Source of the DNA: an uncultured Bacilli bacterium
Lineage (GTDB): Bacteria > Bacillota_I > Bacilli_A > RF39 > UBA660
Reading direction: 5' to 3'
Length of the DNA: 20,670 bases
NCBI GenBank assembly: GCA_934087515.1
Contig: CAKOIY010000012.1
Location: 1 to 20,670, forward strand
The number at the start of each line of letters is the position of its first letter. Position 1 is the stretch's first letter. Shown here piece after piece: positions 6,270 to 14,071 of the stretch. Below the pieces are notes generated by a model, which saw nothing but the letters and a program-made list of their open reading frames with translations, was not told where the DNA came from and ran no database searches. Both the position numbers and the translations under genes were made by a program.

Positions 6270-6726
6270 AAAATTGGTGCTAGTCCTAATAATGTTCCTC
6301 CGGATAAGGCTGCTAGTGATGGTTCAATTGGCTGAGAGTGTATCTTTTAAACTCGTTTTTAATGTTTCTGAGGGTGTTGTCATTGAAGGTAATAATAAAG
6401 TTTTTTTGAATGATTGCACACTTATTGATAGTAATACTAAGCTTAATGGGCAATCTACTACTTATAAAAATGTGTTTTTATACCAATCTATGAGTGGTGC
6501 TGCTGCAAGTGGTAAGTCAGAATTTAGTTCTAAAAATAGTTCTATAACTACAAAAAAGGTGATAGTTTTTATGTGACTAATACTAATGCTTATATATATC
6601 TTGAGAATAATGATTAAGCTTACTGGTAATAGTTATGTTATTAGTTTATCTGATGATGATTCTAGTTATAATAATATTGATTTTAATGGTTATAAGTTAT
6701 ATGTTAATGGGAAAGCTATTAATTAA
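6270..6726 (+). pseudogene. Remnant of a Cthe_2159-like carbohydrate-binding/adhesin protein
   Basis: Pieces of one protein lie in alternating frames. KIGASPNNVPPDKAASDGSI ends at TGA 6333; the next frame reads FNVSEGVVIEGNNKVF, then NGQSTTYKNVFLYQSMSG, and on to TTKK; a six-A run at 6552-6557 shifts the frame to GDSFYVTNTNAYIYLENND, which stops at 6615; the last piece is TGNSYVISL, then FNGYKLYVNGKAIN, ending at TAA 6726. The phrases resemble the Cthe_2159 (formerly DUF4353) beta-helix proteins, which bind polysaccharide at the cell surface. There are at least three frame breaks, and the jump from LENN to TGNSY suggests an internal deletion, since intact relatives have a longer middle. The signal peptide is not clear. 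A good terminator still follows. Confidence 0.65.
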
Positions 6727-6729
6727 TTT

Positions 6730-6754
6730 AAGTCCTTTTGGACTTTTTTTCTTT
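6730..6754 (+). terminator. Rho-independent terminator
   Basis: AAGTCC-TTTT-GGACTT (6730-6745) is a perfect 6-bp hairpin followed by TTTTTCTTTT. Confidence 0.8.
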
Positions 6755-6784
6755 TGTAAATATATATTTTTGTTTTAAATTTAC

Positions 6785-6813
6785 TTGAAATGTTGATGAT
6801 TATGTAGTATCAT
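6785..6813 (+). promoter_or_regulatory. Promoter of the large surface-protein gene
   Basis: TTGAAA (6785-6790), a 17-base spacer and TATCAT (6808-6813) predict a start near 6820, leaving a leader of about 45 bases before AAGGAG and the ATG at 6866. Confidence 0.5.
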
Positions 6814-6865
6814 TTATATGAGTAAGATATAGAACATTTATATATTATATAAGGAGTTAGTAGCT

Positions 6866-9445
6866 ATGAAAAAAACAAAAAAGAGTACTAGCAAGCGTTT
6901 TTTTAATGGCGATAATTCTTCTTTGGAGAATAAAGAGTCAGTTAATATAAATATGATAACTAAATTTAAGTCATTTTTTAAGCGTAGTTTTATTAGTAAA
7001 TTTAATAATTTAAAAGTTAGATATAAGAAAGATCCTAAAAAAGGTTTGGCATTAGTGCTTGCTATTGTGGCACTTTTTAGTACTCTTGTTGGTTCTTCTT
7101 ATGCTTATTTGCAATATGTTAGTAAGACTAATAATAGTACAGTTATTAATGCTGGAACTCTTGCTCTTACTTTTAAGGGTAGTTCTAATTCTATTATGCT
7201 TACTGGGGCTCTTCCTCAGAGTGATTCGGATGGTCTTGCTAATAGTGCTGAATATGAATTTAGTATTGAGAATACTGGTAGTATTCCTGCTAATTATAGG
7301 TTGACTCTTGATAATGTTTGTTCTACTTCTAGTAGTTATTCTATTGATGGGACTAGTGTTACTCCTTCTTTATGTATTCCTAATGAATATATTAAAGTTG
7401 CTATAAAAGAGGGAAATAAAGATTATAAAGTTTTAGAGAAAAAGACTATTAATAATGAGACTAGTTATATTATTGATGCTGATAGTTTGAAGTCTAAACT
7501 TACTAGGACTTATAAGATGAAGATATGGCTTGATTATGATACTCCGAATACTTATAGTTCTAGTGGTTCAAATGTTGTTATTTATGCTGGTAAGTTGGGG
7601 CTTAGTTATGAACAAGGAAGCTTAAAAAAATTAGATACAAGTGGAGCAAATGCACCGGTATTAGACGAAGGAATGATACCAGTTTATTATGATGAAACAT
7701 CAGAAACATGGAAAAAAGCCGATGTAAAGAATCAAGATGAAAATTACAAATGGTATGATTATAATAATAAGATGTGGGCTAATAGTGTTACAGTAAGCTC
7801 TACTAATAGAAGTAAATATCAATCAGCAAGTGTAGGAACAGAAATACCAATGGATGATATACTAACAATGCAGGTTTGGATACCAAGATATAAATATAAA
7901 GTATGGAATTATAATGCTGATGGAACAAAAACAAGTAATGAACAACAAATAGAAGTAACATTTGAAAAAGGAATAGCTAAAACAGGAGAAATATCTTGTG
8001 CAGACTCTATATCAGGAACAGATGGAAATCCATCAGAAACATGCAAATTAAAAAGTACAAACTCTGCTTGTACAGATAGTACATGTAATAATAAAACATA
8101 TACCCATCCAGCATTTACATTTGGAGATAAAGAAATAAAAGGATTCTGGATAGGAAAGTTTGAACTTACAGGAACAATAAGTAATATAACGACAAAACCT
8201 AATTTGAGCAGTCTACTAAATCAAAGTGTAAGTTCATTCGAAACAAATATAATGAATATGAAAAATAGTGGTAATCAATATGGATTAAATACAACAACAG
8301 ATACACATATGATAAAAAATAGTGAATGGGGAGCAGTAGCATACTTATCACACTCAAAATATGGAACATGCACAGATGGTACTTGCACAGAAGTAAATAT
8401 AAATAATAGTAGTGGGTATTATACAGGAAGAAGTGGTGGAAGTCCAAGTGCATCAAGTTCTACCGAAGGAACATATAAATATAACCAAACTAAGAAAACT
8501 ACAACAATAACTGGTAGTGGAACTGCAATAACACCAACAGTAACAAATGATACAACATATCCATGGACTTCTTCAAATGGTCTATATAAAAGCTCAAATC
8601 AAGGAAAAAATTCAACAACTACTAATTTAAAATTTAGTTTTACAGCACCAACTAATAATACATATCTATCGTTTGACTGGAGTGTATCAAGTGAAAGTGC
8701 AAATTTTGATTATTTATATTATACAATAACAAAAGATGGAACAGCTTTATCAGATACAGGAAAAAGTACAAAAATAGGAGGAACAACATTAGGAACAACA
8801 GAAAGTGCGTTAATATATAAAAATGTATCAAAAAAACTAGATAAAGGAACATATGAATTAACATTTACATATAGAAAGGATAGTTCTGGTGCAAAAGGAA
8901 CAGATACAGGATATATAAAAAATATAAAAATAGTAGATAGTCCAACAGTAACCAAAACACCAATAGGAGAAGGCAAAGATGGCCCAAGTGCCTCAACAAC
9001 ACATAATATATATGGAGTGTACGATATGAGTGGTGGAGCGTATGATCATACAATGGGGAATATTGTAAGTAATGATGGAACAACAATGATGAGTGGAAAT
9101 TATTCATACGCTAATTCAGGATATACAGGAAAAATATATGACTCTGGCAATTACACATCATACACTGGAATAGCATACCCTAATAGTAAATATTATGATA
9201 AATATAGTTTTAGTACAAGTGAGACATCAAGAATAAGAAGTAAATTAGGAGATGGAATAAAAGAAGTGTACAAAGGTTCAAGTGGCTGGTATGACGATTA
9301 CTCCTCCCTTGCTCTCTCGGGTGACCCTTGGTTCGAACGTGGTGGTGGCTATGACTTTGGTGCAGATGCCGGAGTGTTTAATTCGAGCGTCAACAGTGGT
9401 AATGCTAGTTCCGGCATTTCCTCTCGCCTCATAATAACACCGTAG
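6866..9445 (+). CDS. Large exported surface protein with C-type-lectin/FGE-like C terminus, probable DGR target
   Basis: This 859-residue protein has a Lys-rich cytoplasmic start and a hydrophobic export segment at about 60-82 (GLALVLAIVALFSTLVGSSY). Residues of about 90-250 resemble TasA/CalY (camelysin) secreted proteins (INAGTLALTF, IENTGSIPANYRL). From about 330 it shows phrases of FGE-sulfatase/C-type-lectin-like surface proteins: MQVWIPRYKYKVWN, GFWIGKFELTG, KNSEWGAVAYLSHSKYG, NIYGVYDMSGGA. A jelly-roll domain (about 565-693: LSFDWSVSSES, then FTYRKDSS) interrupts that fold. The end, PWFERGGG, AGVF, SSRLIITP, follows the variable-region pattern of diversity-generating retroelement targets. 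Codon style changes twice, near residues 250 and 807. AAGGAG sits 9 bases before ATG 6866. It is probably anchored or secreted and ligand-binding; the ligand is unknown. Confidence 0.7.
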   Translation: MKKTKKSTSKRFFNGDNSSLENKESVNINMITKFKSFFKRSFISKFNNLKVRYKKDPKKGLALVLAIVALFSTLVGSSYAYLQYVSKTNNSTVINAGTLALTFKGSSNSIMLTGALPQSDSDGLANSAEYEFSIENTGSIPANYRLTLDNVCSTSSSYSIDGTSVTPSLCIPNEYIKVAIKEGNKDYKVLEKKTINNETSYIIDADSLKSKLTRTYKMKIWLDYDTPNTYSSSGSNVVIYAGKLGLSYEQGSLKKLDTSGANAPVLDEGMIPVYYDETSETWKKADVKNQDENYKWYDYNNKMWANSVTVSSTNRSKYQSASVGTEIPMDDILTMQVWIPRYKYKVWNYNADGTKTSNEQQIEVTFEKGIAKTGEISCADSISGTDGNPSETCKLKSTNSACTDSTCNNKTYTHPAFTFGDKEIKGFWIGKFELTGTISNITTKPNLSSLLNQSVSSFETNIMNMKNSGNQYGLNTTTDTHMIKNSEWGAVAYLSHSKYGTCTDGTCTEVNINNSSGYYTGRSGGSPSASSSTEGTYKYNQTKKTTTITGSGTAITPTVTNDTTYPWTSSNGLYKSSNQGKNSTTTNLKFSFTAPTNNTYLSFDWSVSSESANFDYLYYTITKDGTALSDTGKSTKIGGTTLGTTESALIYKNVSKKLDKGTYELTFTYRKDSSGAKGTDTGYIKNIKIVDSPTVTKTPIGEGKDGPSASTTHNIYGVYDMSGGAYDHTMGNIVSNDGTTMMSGNYSYANSGYTGKIYDSGNYTSYTGIAYPNSKYYDKYSFSTSETSRIRSKLGDGIKEVYKGSSGWYDDYSSLALSGDPWFERGGGYDFGADAGVFNSSVNSGNASSGISSRLIITP
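9284..9445 (+). other. Putative DGR variable repeat (VR)
   Basis: These last 53 codons of the surface-protein gene switch to C-ending codons (gac, tac, tcc, ctc, ggc, gcc, gtc, agc, cgc) that are rare elsewhere in the window. Constant framework residues (PWF-x-RGG, G-x-x-AGVF, SSR) alternate with positions coded by NNC/NNT triplets, as expected when AAC/AAT codons of a template repeat are changed by adenine-directed mutagenesis. No template repeat or reverse transcriptase is visible here. Confidence 0.55.
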
Positions 9446-9451
9446 GTGTTA
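9435..9451 (+). other. Hairpin spanning the stop codon at the end of the putative VR
   Basis: TAACACC-gta-GGTGTTA is a perfect 7-bp inverted repeat with a 3-base loop containing part of the TAG stop. It has no T-run, and a real terminator follows at 9492. In the phage BPP-1 DGR, a hairpin just after the VR is needed for efficient homing, so the position is suggestive. Confidence 0.5.
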
Positions 9452-9491
9452 GATAACAAAATAACAGTCTTGTAAAACTATGAATAATTAT

Positions 9492-9529
9492 AATATTTCT
9501 CTTTTTTGTAGAGAAATATTTTTTTCTTT
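9492..9529 (+). terminator. Rho-independent terminator of the surface-protein gene
   Basis: AATATTTCTC (9492-9501) pairs perfectly with GAGAAATATT (9511-9520) over a 9-base loop, followed by TTTTTCTTT. Confidence 0.85.
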
Positions 9530-9537
9530 GGTATAAT
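9529..9537 (+). promoter_or_regulatory. Extended -10 promoter of prfB
   Basis: TGG-TATAAT gives an extended -10 box (TGnTATAAT). No good -35 is present, as is common with extended -10 promoters. It directly follows the upstream terminator and lies 24 bases before the prfB start. Confidence 0.55.
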
Positions 9538-9561
9538 TTTATTATTATTGGAGGTATTTTT

Positions 9562-10654
9562 ATGGAAATTGTTGAAATGAAAAAGGTTTTGGTTAGTAAT
9601 TTAGATAAAATTAATGTTTTATGGAGGTCTCTTTGACGTAGATTCTAAACTTGATGAAATAAAAAAGTTAGAGGATGAGGTTAATTCTTCTTCTTTTTGG
9701 AATAATAATGATAGGGCACAAGGTGTTATTAATAAACTTAATGTTTTGAAGGGAAAGACATCTTCGATTGTGTCTTTGAAATCTGATATTGTTGATGCTC
9801 TTGATCTTGTTTCTTTGCTTCTTGAGGATTATGATGAAGATGTTTATTCTTTTGTTTTTGATGTTGTTTCTTCTTGTGATGAGAAGGTTAAGGCTTTGGA
9901 ACTTGAACTTTTGCTTTCTGGTCCTTATGATAGTAATAATGCTATTGTTGAGATTCATTCTGGTGCTGGTGGTACTGAGGCATGTGATTGGGCTTTAATG
10001 CTTTATCGTATGTATACTCGTTGGTGTGAGAGAAAAGGTTATTCTGTAGAAGTTCTTGATTTGCTTGATGGAGATGAGGCTGGTATTAAAAGAGTTTCCT
10101 TTTTGGTTAAGGGTGTTAATGCTTATGGTTATCTTAAGTGTGAAAAGGGGATTCATAGGCTAGTTAGGCTTTCTCCTTTTGATGCTAATAATAAGCGTCA
10201 TACTTCTTTTGCTTCTTTGGAGGTTATGCCTGAATTTGATAATGATATAGATGTTGAGATTCGTGATGAGGATTTAAAAATTGATGTTTATCGTTCTAGT
10301 GGTGCTGGTGGACAGGGTGTTAATACTACGGATAGTGCTGTTAGGATTACGCATTTACCTACTAGGACTGTTGTTACTTGTCAAAATGAACGTAGTCAAA
10401 TTAAGAATAAAGAAAAGGCTATGTCTATACTTAAGGGTAAGCTTTTGTTACTTGAGATTGAGGCTAATGAAAAAGAACTTGCTAGTATTCGTGGTGATTC
10501 TATGAATATTGATTTTGGTTCACAAATTAGAAGTTATGTTATGCATCCGTATTCTATGGTTAAGGATCATAGGACTGGTATTTCTACTAGTGATGTTTCT
10601 AAGGTGTTAGATGGTGATATTGATATGTTTATTGAGGCTTATTTGAGGAGTTGA
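9562..10654 (+). CDS. prfB: Peptide chain release factor 2, with programmed +1 frameshift
   Basis: RF2 recognises UAA and UGA stop codons and triggers hydrolysis of the peptidyl-tRNA on the ribosome. Translation starts at ATG 9562 (GGAGG 7 bases upstream), reads 24 codons to CTT, meets TGA at 9634-9636, and must slip +1 to GAC at 9635 to continue to TGA 10652-10654, giving 363 residues, the normal RF2 length. The SPF anticodon-like tripeptide (204-206, LSPFDAN) identifies RF2 rather than RF1; GAGGQG (GGQ at 249-251) is the catalytic loop. The intact frameshift signal makes the gene autoregulated by RF2 level. Two yitT genes follow within 5 bases. Confidence 0.96.
9623..9637 (+). promoter_or_regulatory. 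RF2 programmed +1 frameshift site
   Basis: GGAGG (9623-9627) acts as an internal Shine-Dalgarno, 3 bases before CTT-TGA-C (9631-9637). This is the same layout as the E. coli AGGGGG-TAT-CTT-TGA-C site. Slow termination at the weak UGA-C context lets the ribosome slip forward one base. Confidence 0.93.
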
Positions 10655-10658
10655 TTTT

Positions 10659-11516
10659 GTGGAAAATATATTGAGTAAGGTTTATAGTAAGAATAGGATT
10701 TTTAGATATTTTTGGATGATATTTGGTGTTTTGATATGTGCTGCTTCTTATAATATTTTTATTTATCCTTATGATATTGTTTTTGGAGGGGTTGGTGGTA
10801 TTAGTATAATAGTTTCTCATTTTATTAATATTAATCCTTCTTTGATAATGCTTTTTTGTTCTTTGATTTTTTGTTTTATTGGGGTATTGTTTTTAGATAA
10901 GACTAAGGTTATTCATTCTGTTTTTGGAGCGATTATGTTTCCTATTTTTGTTGAAATTACTTCTTTTTTACCTTCTTTGGTTAAGATAGATAGTTCTGAT
11001 ATGCTTCTTATTGCTTTGTTTGGTGGTACTCTTTATGGACTGGGTCTTGGGTTTATTATGAGATCTGGTTTTACTCTTGGAGGAACTGACTTTTTAACAC
11101 AAATTGTTAATAAGTATTTTAAGATAACTCTTGGAAGTTCTATGCTTTTGATTGAGGGTGCTATTGTTGTTATTGGGGCATTTATTTTTGGATTTATGAA
11201 TTTTATGTATGCTGTATTAATTCTTTATTTGATTACTTTTTTGGTTGATAAGGTTGTTTTGGGTATTTCTGATAAGAAGGCGTTTTATATTGTTACTAAG
11301 GATAAAAAATCTGTTTGTGATTATATAATTAAAGAACTTGGTCATACTGTTACTATTTTTTCTGCTACTGGTGGTTTTAGTAAGAAGAAGACTTCTGTTT
11401 TGTTTACTGTTGTTCCTACTAAGGAGTATTATAGGCTTAAAGAGGGTATTAGATGTATTGATGGTGGTGCGTTTTTTACTGTTGTTGATGCTTATGAGGT
11501 TACTGGTGGTGAATAG
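10659..11516 (+). CDS. YitT family membrane protein (DUF161/DUF2179), copy 1
   Basis: This 285-residue integral membrane protein starts at GTG 10659, 9 bases after GAGGAG and only 4 bases after the prfB stop. Five or six hydrophobic segments span residues 15-200, including the family phrases NIFIYPYDIVFGGVGGISII and SGFTLGGTDFL. The soluble C-terminal DUF2179 domain (about 205-285) has LGHTVTIFSATGGFSKKK, VLFTVVPTKEYYRL and DGGAFFTVVDAYEVTG. YitT proteins are widespread in Firmicutes and possibly transporters; no substrate is established. It is about 2 bases from its paralogue and likely co-transcribed with prfB. Confidence 0.85.
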   Translation: MENILSKVYSKNRIFRYFWMIFGVLICAASYNIFIYPYDIVFGGVGGISIIVSHFININPSLIMLFCSLIFCFIGVLFLDKTKVIHSVFGAIMFPIFVEITSFLPSLVKIDSSDMLLIALFGGTLYGLGLGFIMRSGFTLGGTDFLTQIVNKYFKITLGSSMLLIEGAIVVIGAFIFGFMNFMYAVLILYLITFLVDKVVLGISDKKAFYIVTKDKKSVCDYIIKELGHTVTIFSATGGFSKKKTSVLFTVVPTKEYYRLKEGIRCIDGGAFFTVVDAYEVTGGE

Positions 11517-11518
11517 TT

Positions 11519-12409
11519 ATGGGATTTTATAATGAGATTAAGTTAATTTTTACTGATGGTAGTTATGGTATTAAGTATGGTAAGATGAGTTTGGGTCTTT
11601 TGCTTCTTGCTATTTGTTATAATTTGTTTATATGTTCTATTCATTTAGTATCAGGTGGTGCTGGTGGTCTTGGTGTTTTATTTAATTATTTGTTTGATAT
11701 TGAACCTTCTTTAGTGGTATTTTTTGTTTCTTTTTTGATGTTTGTACTTGCTTTTATCTTTTTGAATTCTGATCAGGTTGTTTCTACGTTTTTTGTTGCT
11801 CTTGTGTATCCTTTGATGGTTAAGGCTACTAGTGGTATTACGGATATTGTTTTTATTGATACTAGTCATGTTTTGTTAATTGTGTTATTTGGAGCGATTT
11901 TTAGTGGTATTGGACAGGGTTATATTTTTAAGATTGGTCTTAATTTTGGTGGGTTTTCTGTTTTGGCTAAGATTGTTAATAAGTATACAAAGATTTCTGT
12001 TACGATGGTTAATGCCGTTATTAATGGTATTATTGTAGTTGTTGGTGGTTTTGTTTTTGGAATTGTTATGGTTTTGTATGCGATTATTTTTATTGTTATT
12101 TCTAGGTATGTTAGTGAAAAGATTATGCTTGGTATAAGTTCTAGTAAGACTTTTAAGATTATTAGCTTTAAATATGATATTATTGAGAAGTTTATTTATG
12201 ATAATTTGGGGCATGATGTTACTATTTATAATACTTATGGGGCTTATCTTAATGATGATAGGAAGCTTATTATGGTTGTTGTTCCTACTAGTGAGTTTCT
12301 TGTTTTGAGAGAGTATGTTAAAAGTGTTGATAAGTCAGCGTTTATGTTTATTGCTGATACGTATGAGGTTAAGGGACAAGATATATCTATTAATAAGAAA
12401 ATGTGTTAA
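11519..12409 (+). CDS. YitT family membrane protein, copy 2
   Basis: This 296-residue paralogue of the preceding gene has the same layout: N-terminal hydrophobic segments with NLFICSIHLVSGGAGGLGVL and IGLNFGGFSVLAKIVNKY, then a C-terminal DUF2179 domain with LGHDVTIYNTYGAYLNDD, LIMVVVPTSEFLVL and KSAFMFIADTYEV. The two proteins are clearly diverged, so the duplication is old. A hetero-oligomer is possible given the tandem order. ATG 11519 follows the previous stop by 2 bases, with GGTGGTG as a weak ribosome binding site, so translational coupling is likely. No clear terminator was seen after the stop. Confidence 0.85.
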   Translation: MGFYNEIKLIFTDGSYGIKYGKMSLGLLLLAICYNLFICSIHLVSGGAGGLGVLFNYLFDIEPSLVVFFVSFLMFVLAFIFLNSDQVVSTFFVALVYPLMVKATSGITDIVFIDTSHVLLIVLFGAIFSGIGQGYIFKIGLNFGGFSVLAKIVNKYTKISVTMVNAVINGIIVVVGGFVFGIVMVLYAIIFIVISRYVSEKIMLGISSSKTFKIISFKYDIIEKFIYDNLGHDVTIYNTYGAYLNDDRKLIMVVVPTSEFLVLREYVKSVDKSAFMFIADTYEVKGQDISINKKMC

Positions 12410-12454
12410 GTTTTTGAGAATATGGTTTTTTTGTGATTTTTTTGTCTTTTTTTG

Positions 12455-12463
12455 TGTTATAAT
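12455..12463 (+). promoter_or_regulatory. Extended -10 promoter of ftsE
   Basis: TGT-TATAAT (12455-12463) matches TGnTATAAT in a T-rich region with no clear -35. It lies 23 bases before the ftsE start chosen here. Confidence 0.5.
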
Positions 12464-12486
12464 GTAATGTAAGTGAGGTGTTAGGC

Positions 12487-13185
12487 TTGGATATAATTAG
12501 TATGAGAAATGTTTATAAGACTTATCCTAATGGGGTAGGTGCTATATTTAATCTTAATCTTTCTATTGAAAAGGGAGATTTTGTATTTATTATAGGTGGT
12601 TCTGGTTCTGGTAAGAGTACTCTTATTAAGATGCTTTATCGTGAGGAGAAACCTTCGCGTGGTGAGATTATTTTAGGAGGAGTTAATGTTGGTAAACTTC
12701 GTAATTCTAGGGTTTATAAACTTCGTCGTTTGATTGGGGTTGTTTTTCAAGATTATAAATTGCTTCCTAAACTTACTGTCTATGAGAATGTTGCTTTTGC
12801 TTTAGAGGTTACTGGGGCTGATAGTAAGCTTATTAGGAAAAGGGTTATTGATGTTTTAGGAAAAGTTGGTCTTAAGCATAAGGCTAAGGAGTATCCTGAT
12901 AAACTTTCTGGTGGAGAACAACAAAGGGTTGCTATTGCTAGGGCTGTTGTTAATCGTCCTAAACTTTTGATTTGTGATGAACCTACTGGTAATCTTGATC
13001 CAACGATTAGTATGGAAATTATGGAGATACTTGATAAGATTAATAGAGAATATGGTACTACTATTTTGATGGTTACTCATGATATTGATATTGTTAAAAA
13101 GATGAAGAAGAGAGTTATTGTGCTTAAGGATGGTAGACTTGAAAAGGATTATAAGAAGGGAAGTTTTGTAGATGAAAGGTTGTAG
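12487..13185 (+). CDS. ftsE: Cell division ATP-binding protein FtsE
   Basis: FtsE is the ATPase of the FtsEX complex, which uses ATP hydrolysis to switch on cell-wall hydrolases at division or elongation sites. The 232-residue protein shows Walker A GGSGSGKST (37-45), Q-loop VVFQDYKLLP, ABC signature LSGGEQQR, Walker B LLICDEPTGNLDP and the switch His in MVTHD. It resembles FtsE more than other ABC ATPases (YPNGVGAIFNLNL start, DYKLLPKLTVYENVAFALEV). TTG 12487 is chosen because GAGG (12475-12478) lies 8 bases upstream and the protein then starts MDIISMRNVYKTYP; the GTG at 12478 overlaps that site. It overlaps ftsX by 14 bases. Confidence 0.93.
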   Translation: MDIISMRNVYKTYPNGVGAIFNLNLSIEKGDFVFIIGGSGSGKSTLIKMLYREEKPSRGEIILGGVNVGKLRNSRVYKLRRLIGVVFQDYKLLPKLTVYENVAFALEVTGADSKLIRKRVIDVLGKVGLKHKAKEYPDKLSGGEQQRVAIARAVVNRPKLLICDEPTGNLDPTISMEIMEILDKINREYGTTILMVTHDIDIVKKMKKRVIVLKDGRLEKDYKKGSFVDERL

Positions 13186-14071
13186 AACGTTTTTTAGAAG
13201 TTTAAGAGATGCTTTTAAAAGTGTTGTTAGAAATTTTAGTTTGTCTCTTGCTTCGATTACTTGTATTACGATAACTCTTATTATAATTGCTTCGGCTCTT
13301 CTGTTGTCGGAGAATGTTAAGAATTTTACTGATGAAATAGAAAAGGATGTTACAATTGTGGCTTTTCTTGAATCTGATGTTAAGGATGATACTCGTGAAA
13401 ACTTTGAGACTTCTCTTAAGAAAAATCTTAATGTTGAAACTTTTGATTATAAGTCTAAGGATGAGGTAAAGAATGAAATGGCTAAGGAGAATAAGACTTT
13501 TAGTTCTGTTCTTTCTGAGTGGGATGATGCTAGTAATCCTCTTAAAGATACTTATACTATAAAGGTTCGTGATGTTAAGAGTATTGGTAAAACTGCTAAG
13601 GAGATTGAGGGTACTGATGGAGTTAACTCTGTTCAGTATGGTGAAGGGCTTGTTGAGAAGTTAGTTGGAGTATTTGATGCTATTGAAAAGATTACTTATA
13701 TTGCTGCTCTTGCTCTTATAATTGTTACTGTTTTCTTGATAATTAATACTATTAAACTTACTATTTTTTCTAGAAAACGTGAAATTGGTATTATGAGACT
13801 TGTTGGGGCTTCTAATAGTAGAATAAAACTTCCTTTTGTTATTGAGGGTATTATTCTTGGTATGATTGGTTCTATTATTCCTATTCTTGTTGTTGTGTTT
13901 GGTTATACTGGTTTGTATGATTATTTTGGAGGAGTGTTATTTTCTCCGGTTATAAAACTTGTTAGTCCTATGCCATTTGTTGTTAATACTTCATTAATTA
14001 TATTAGTTATTGGTATGGTTGTTGGTATGGTTGGTAGTGCTAGAGCTGTAAGGAGGTATATTAAGGTATAA
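13172..14071 (+). CDS. ftsX: Cell division protein FtsX
   Basis: FtsX is the membrane partner of FtsE. The 299-residue protein has a transmembrane segment at about 25-46, an extracellular domain (about 47-170, starting EIEKDVTIVAFLESDV) that in relatives contacts the hydrolase, and three more membrane segments at about 173-195, 222-248 and 268-293. SRKREIGIMRLVGAS (about 200-214) is the cytoplasmic coupling motif of the FtsX/MacB fold. The start overlaps ftsE, and GAAGGG (13155-13160) serves as ribosome binding site. Its stop overlaps the next start (TAATG), tying it to the M23 peptidase it probably activates. Confidence 0.93.
   Translation: MKGCRTFFRSLRDAFKSVVRNFSLSLASITCITITLIIIASALLLSENVKNFTDEIEKDVTIVAFLESDVKDDTRENFETSLKKNLNVETFDYKSKDEVKNEMAKENKTFSSVLSEWDDASNPLKDTYTIKVRDVKSIGKTAKEIEGTDGVNSVQYGEGLVEKLVGVFDAIEKITYIAALALIIVTVFLIINTIKLTIFSRKREIGIMRLVGASNSRIKLPFVIEGIILGMIGSIIPILVVVFGYTGLYDYFGGVLFSPVIKLVSPMPFVVNTSLIILVIGMVVGMVGSARAVRRYIKV

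Noticed and set aside
9614..9634. prfB starting at ATG 9614
   Set aside because: This would give residues MFYGGLF unrelated to RF2 and ignore the clear frameshift site and the better ribosome binding site at 9550.
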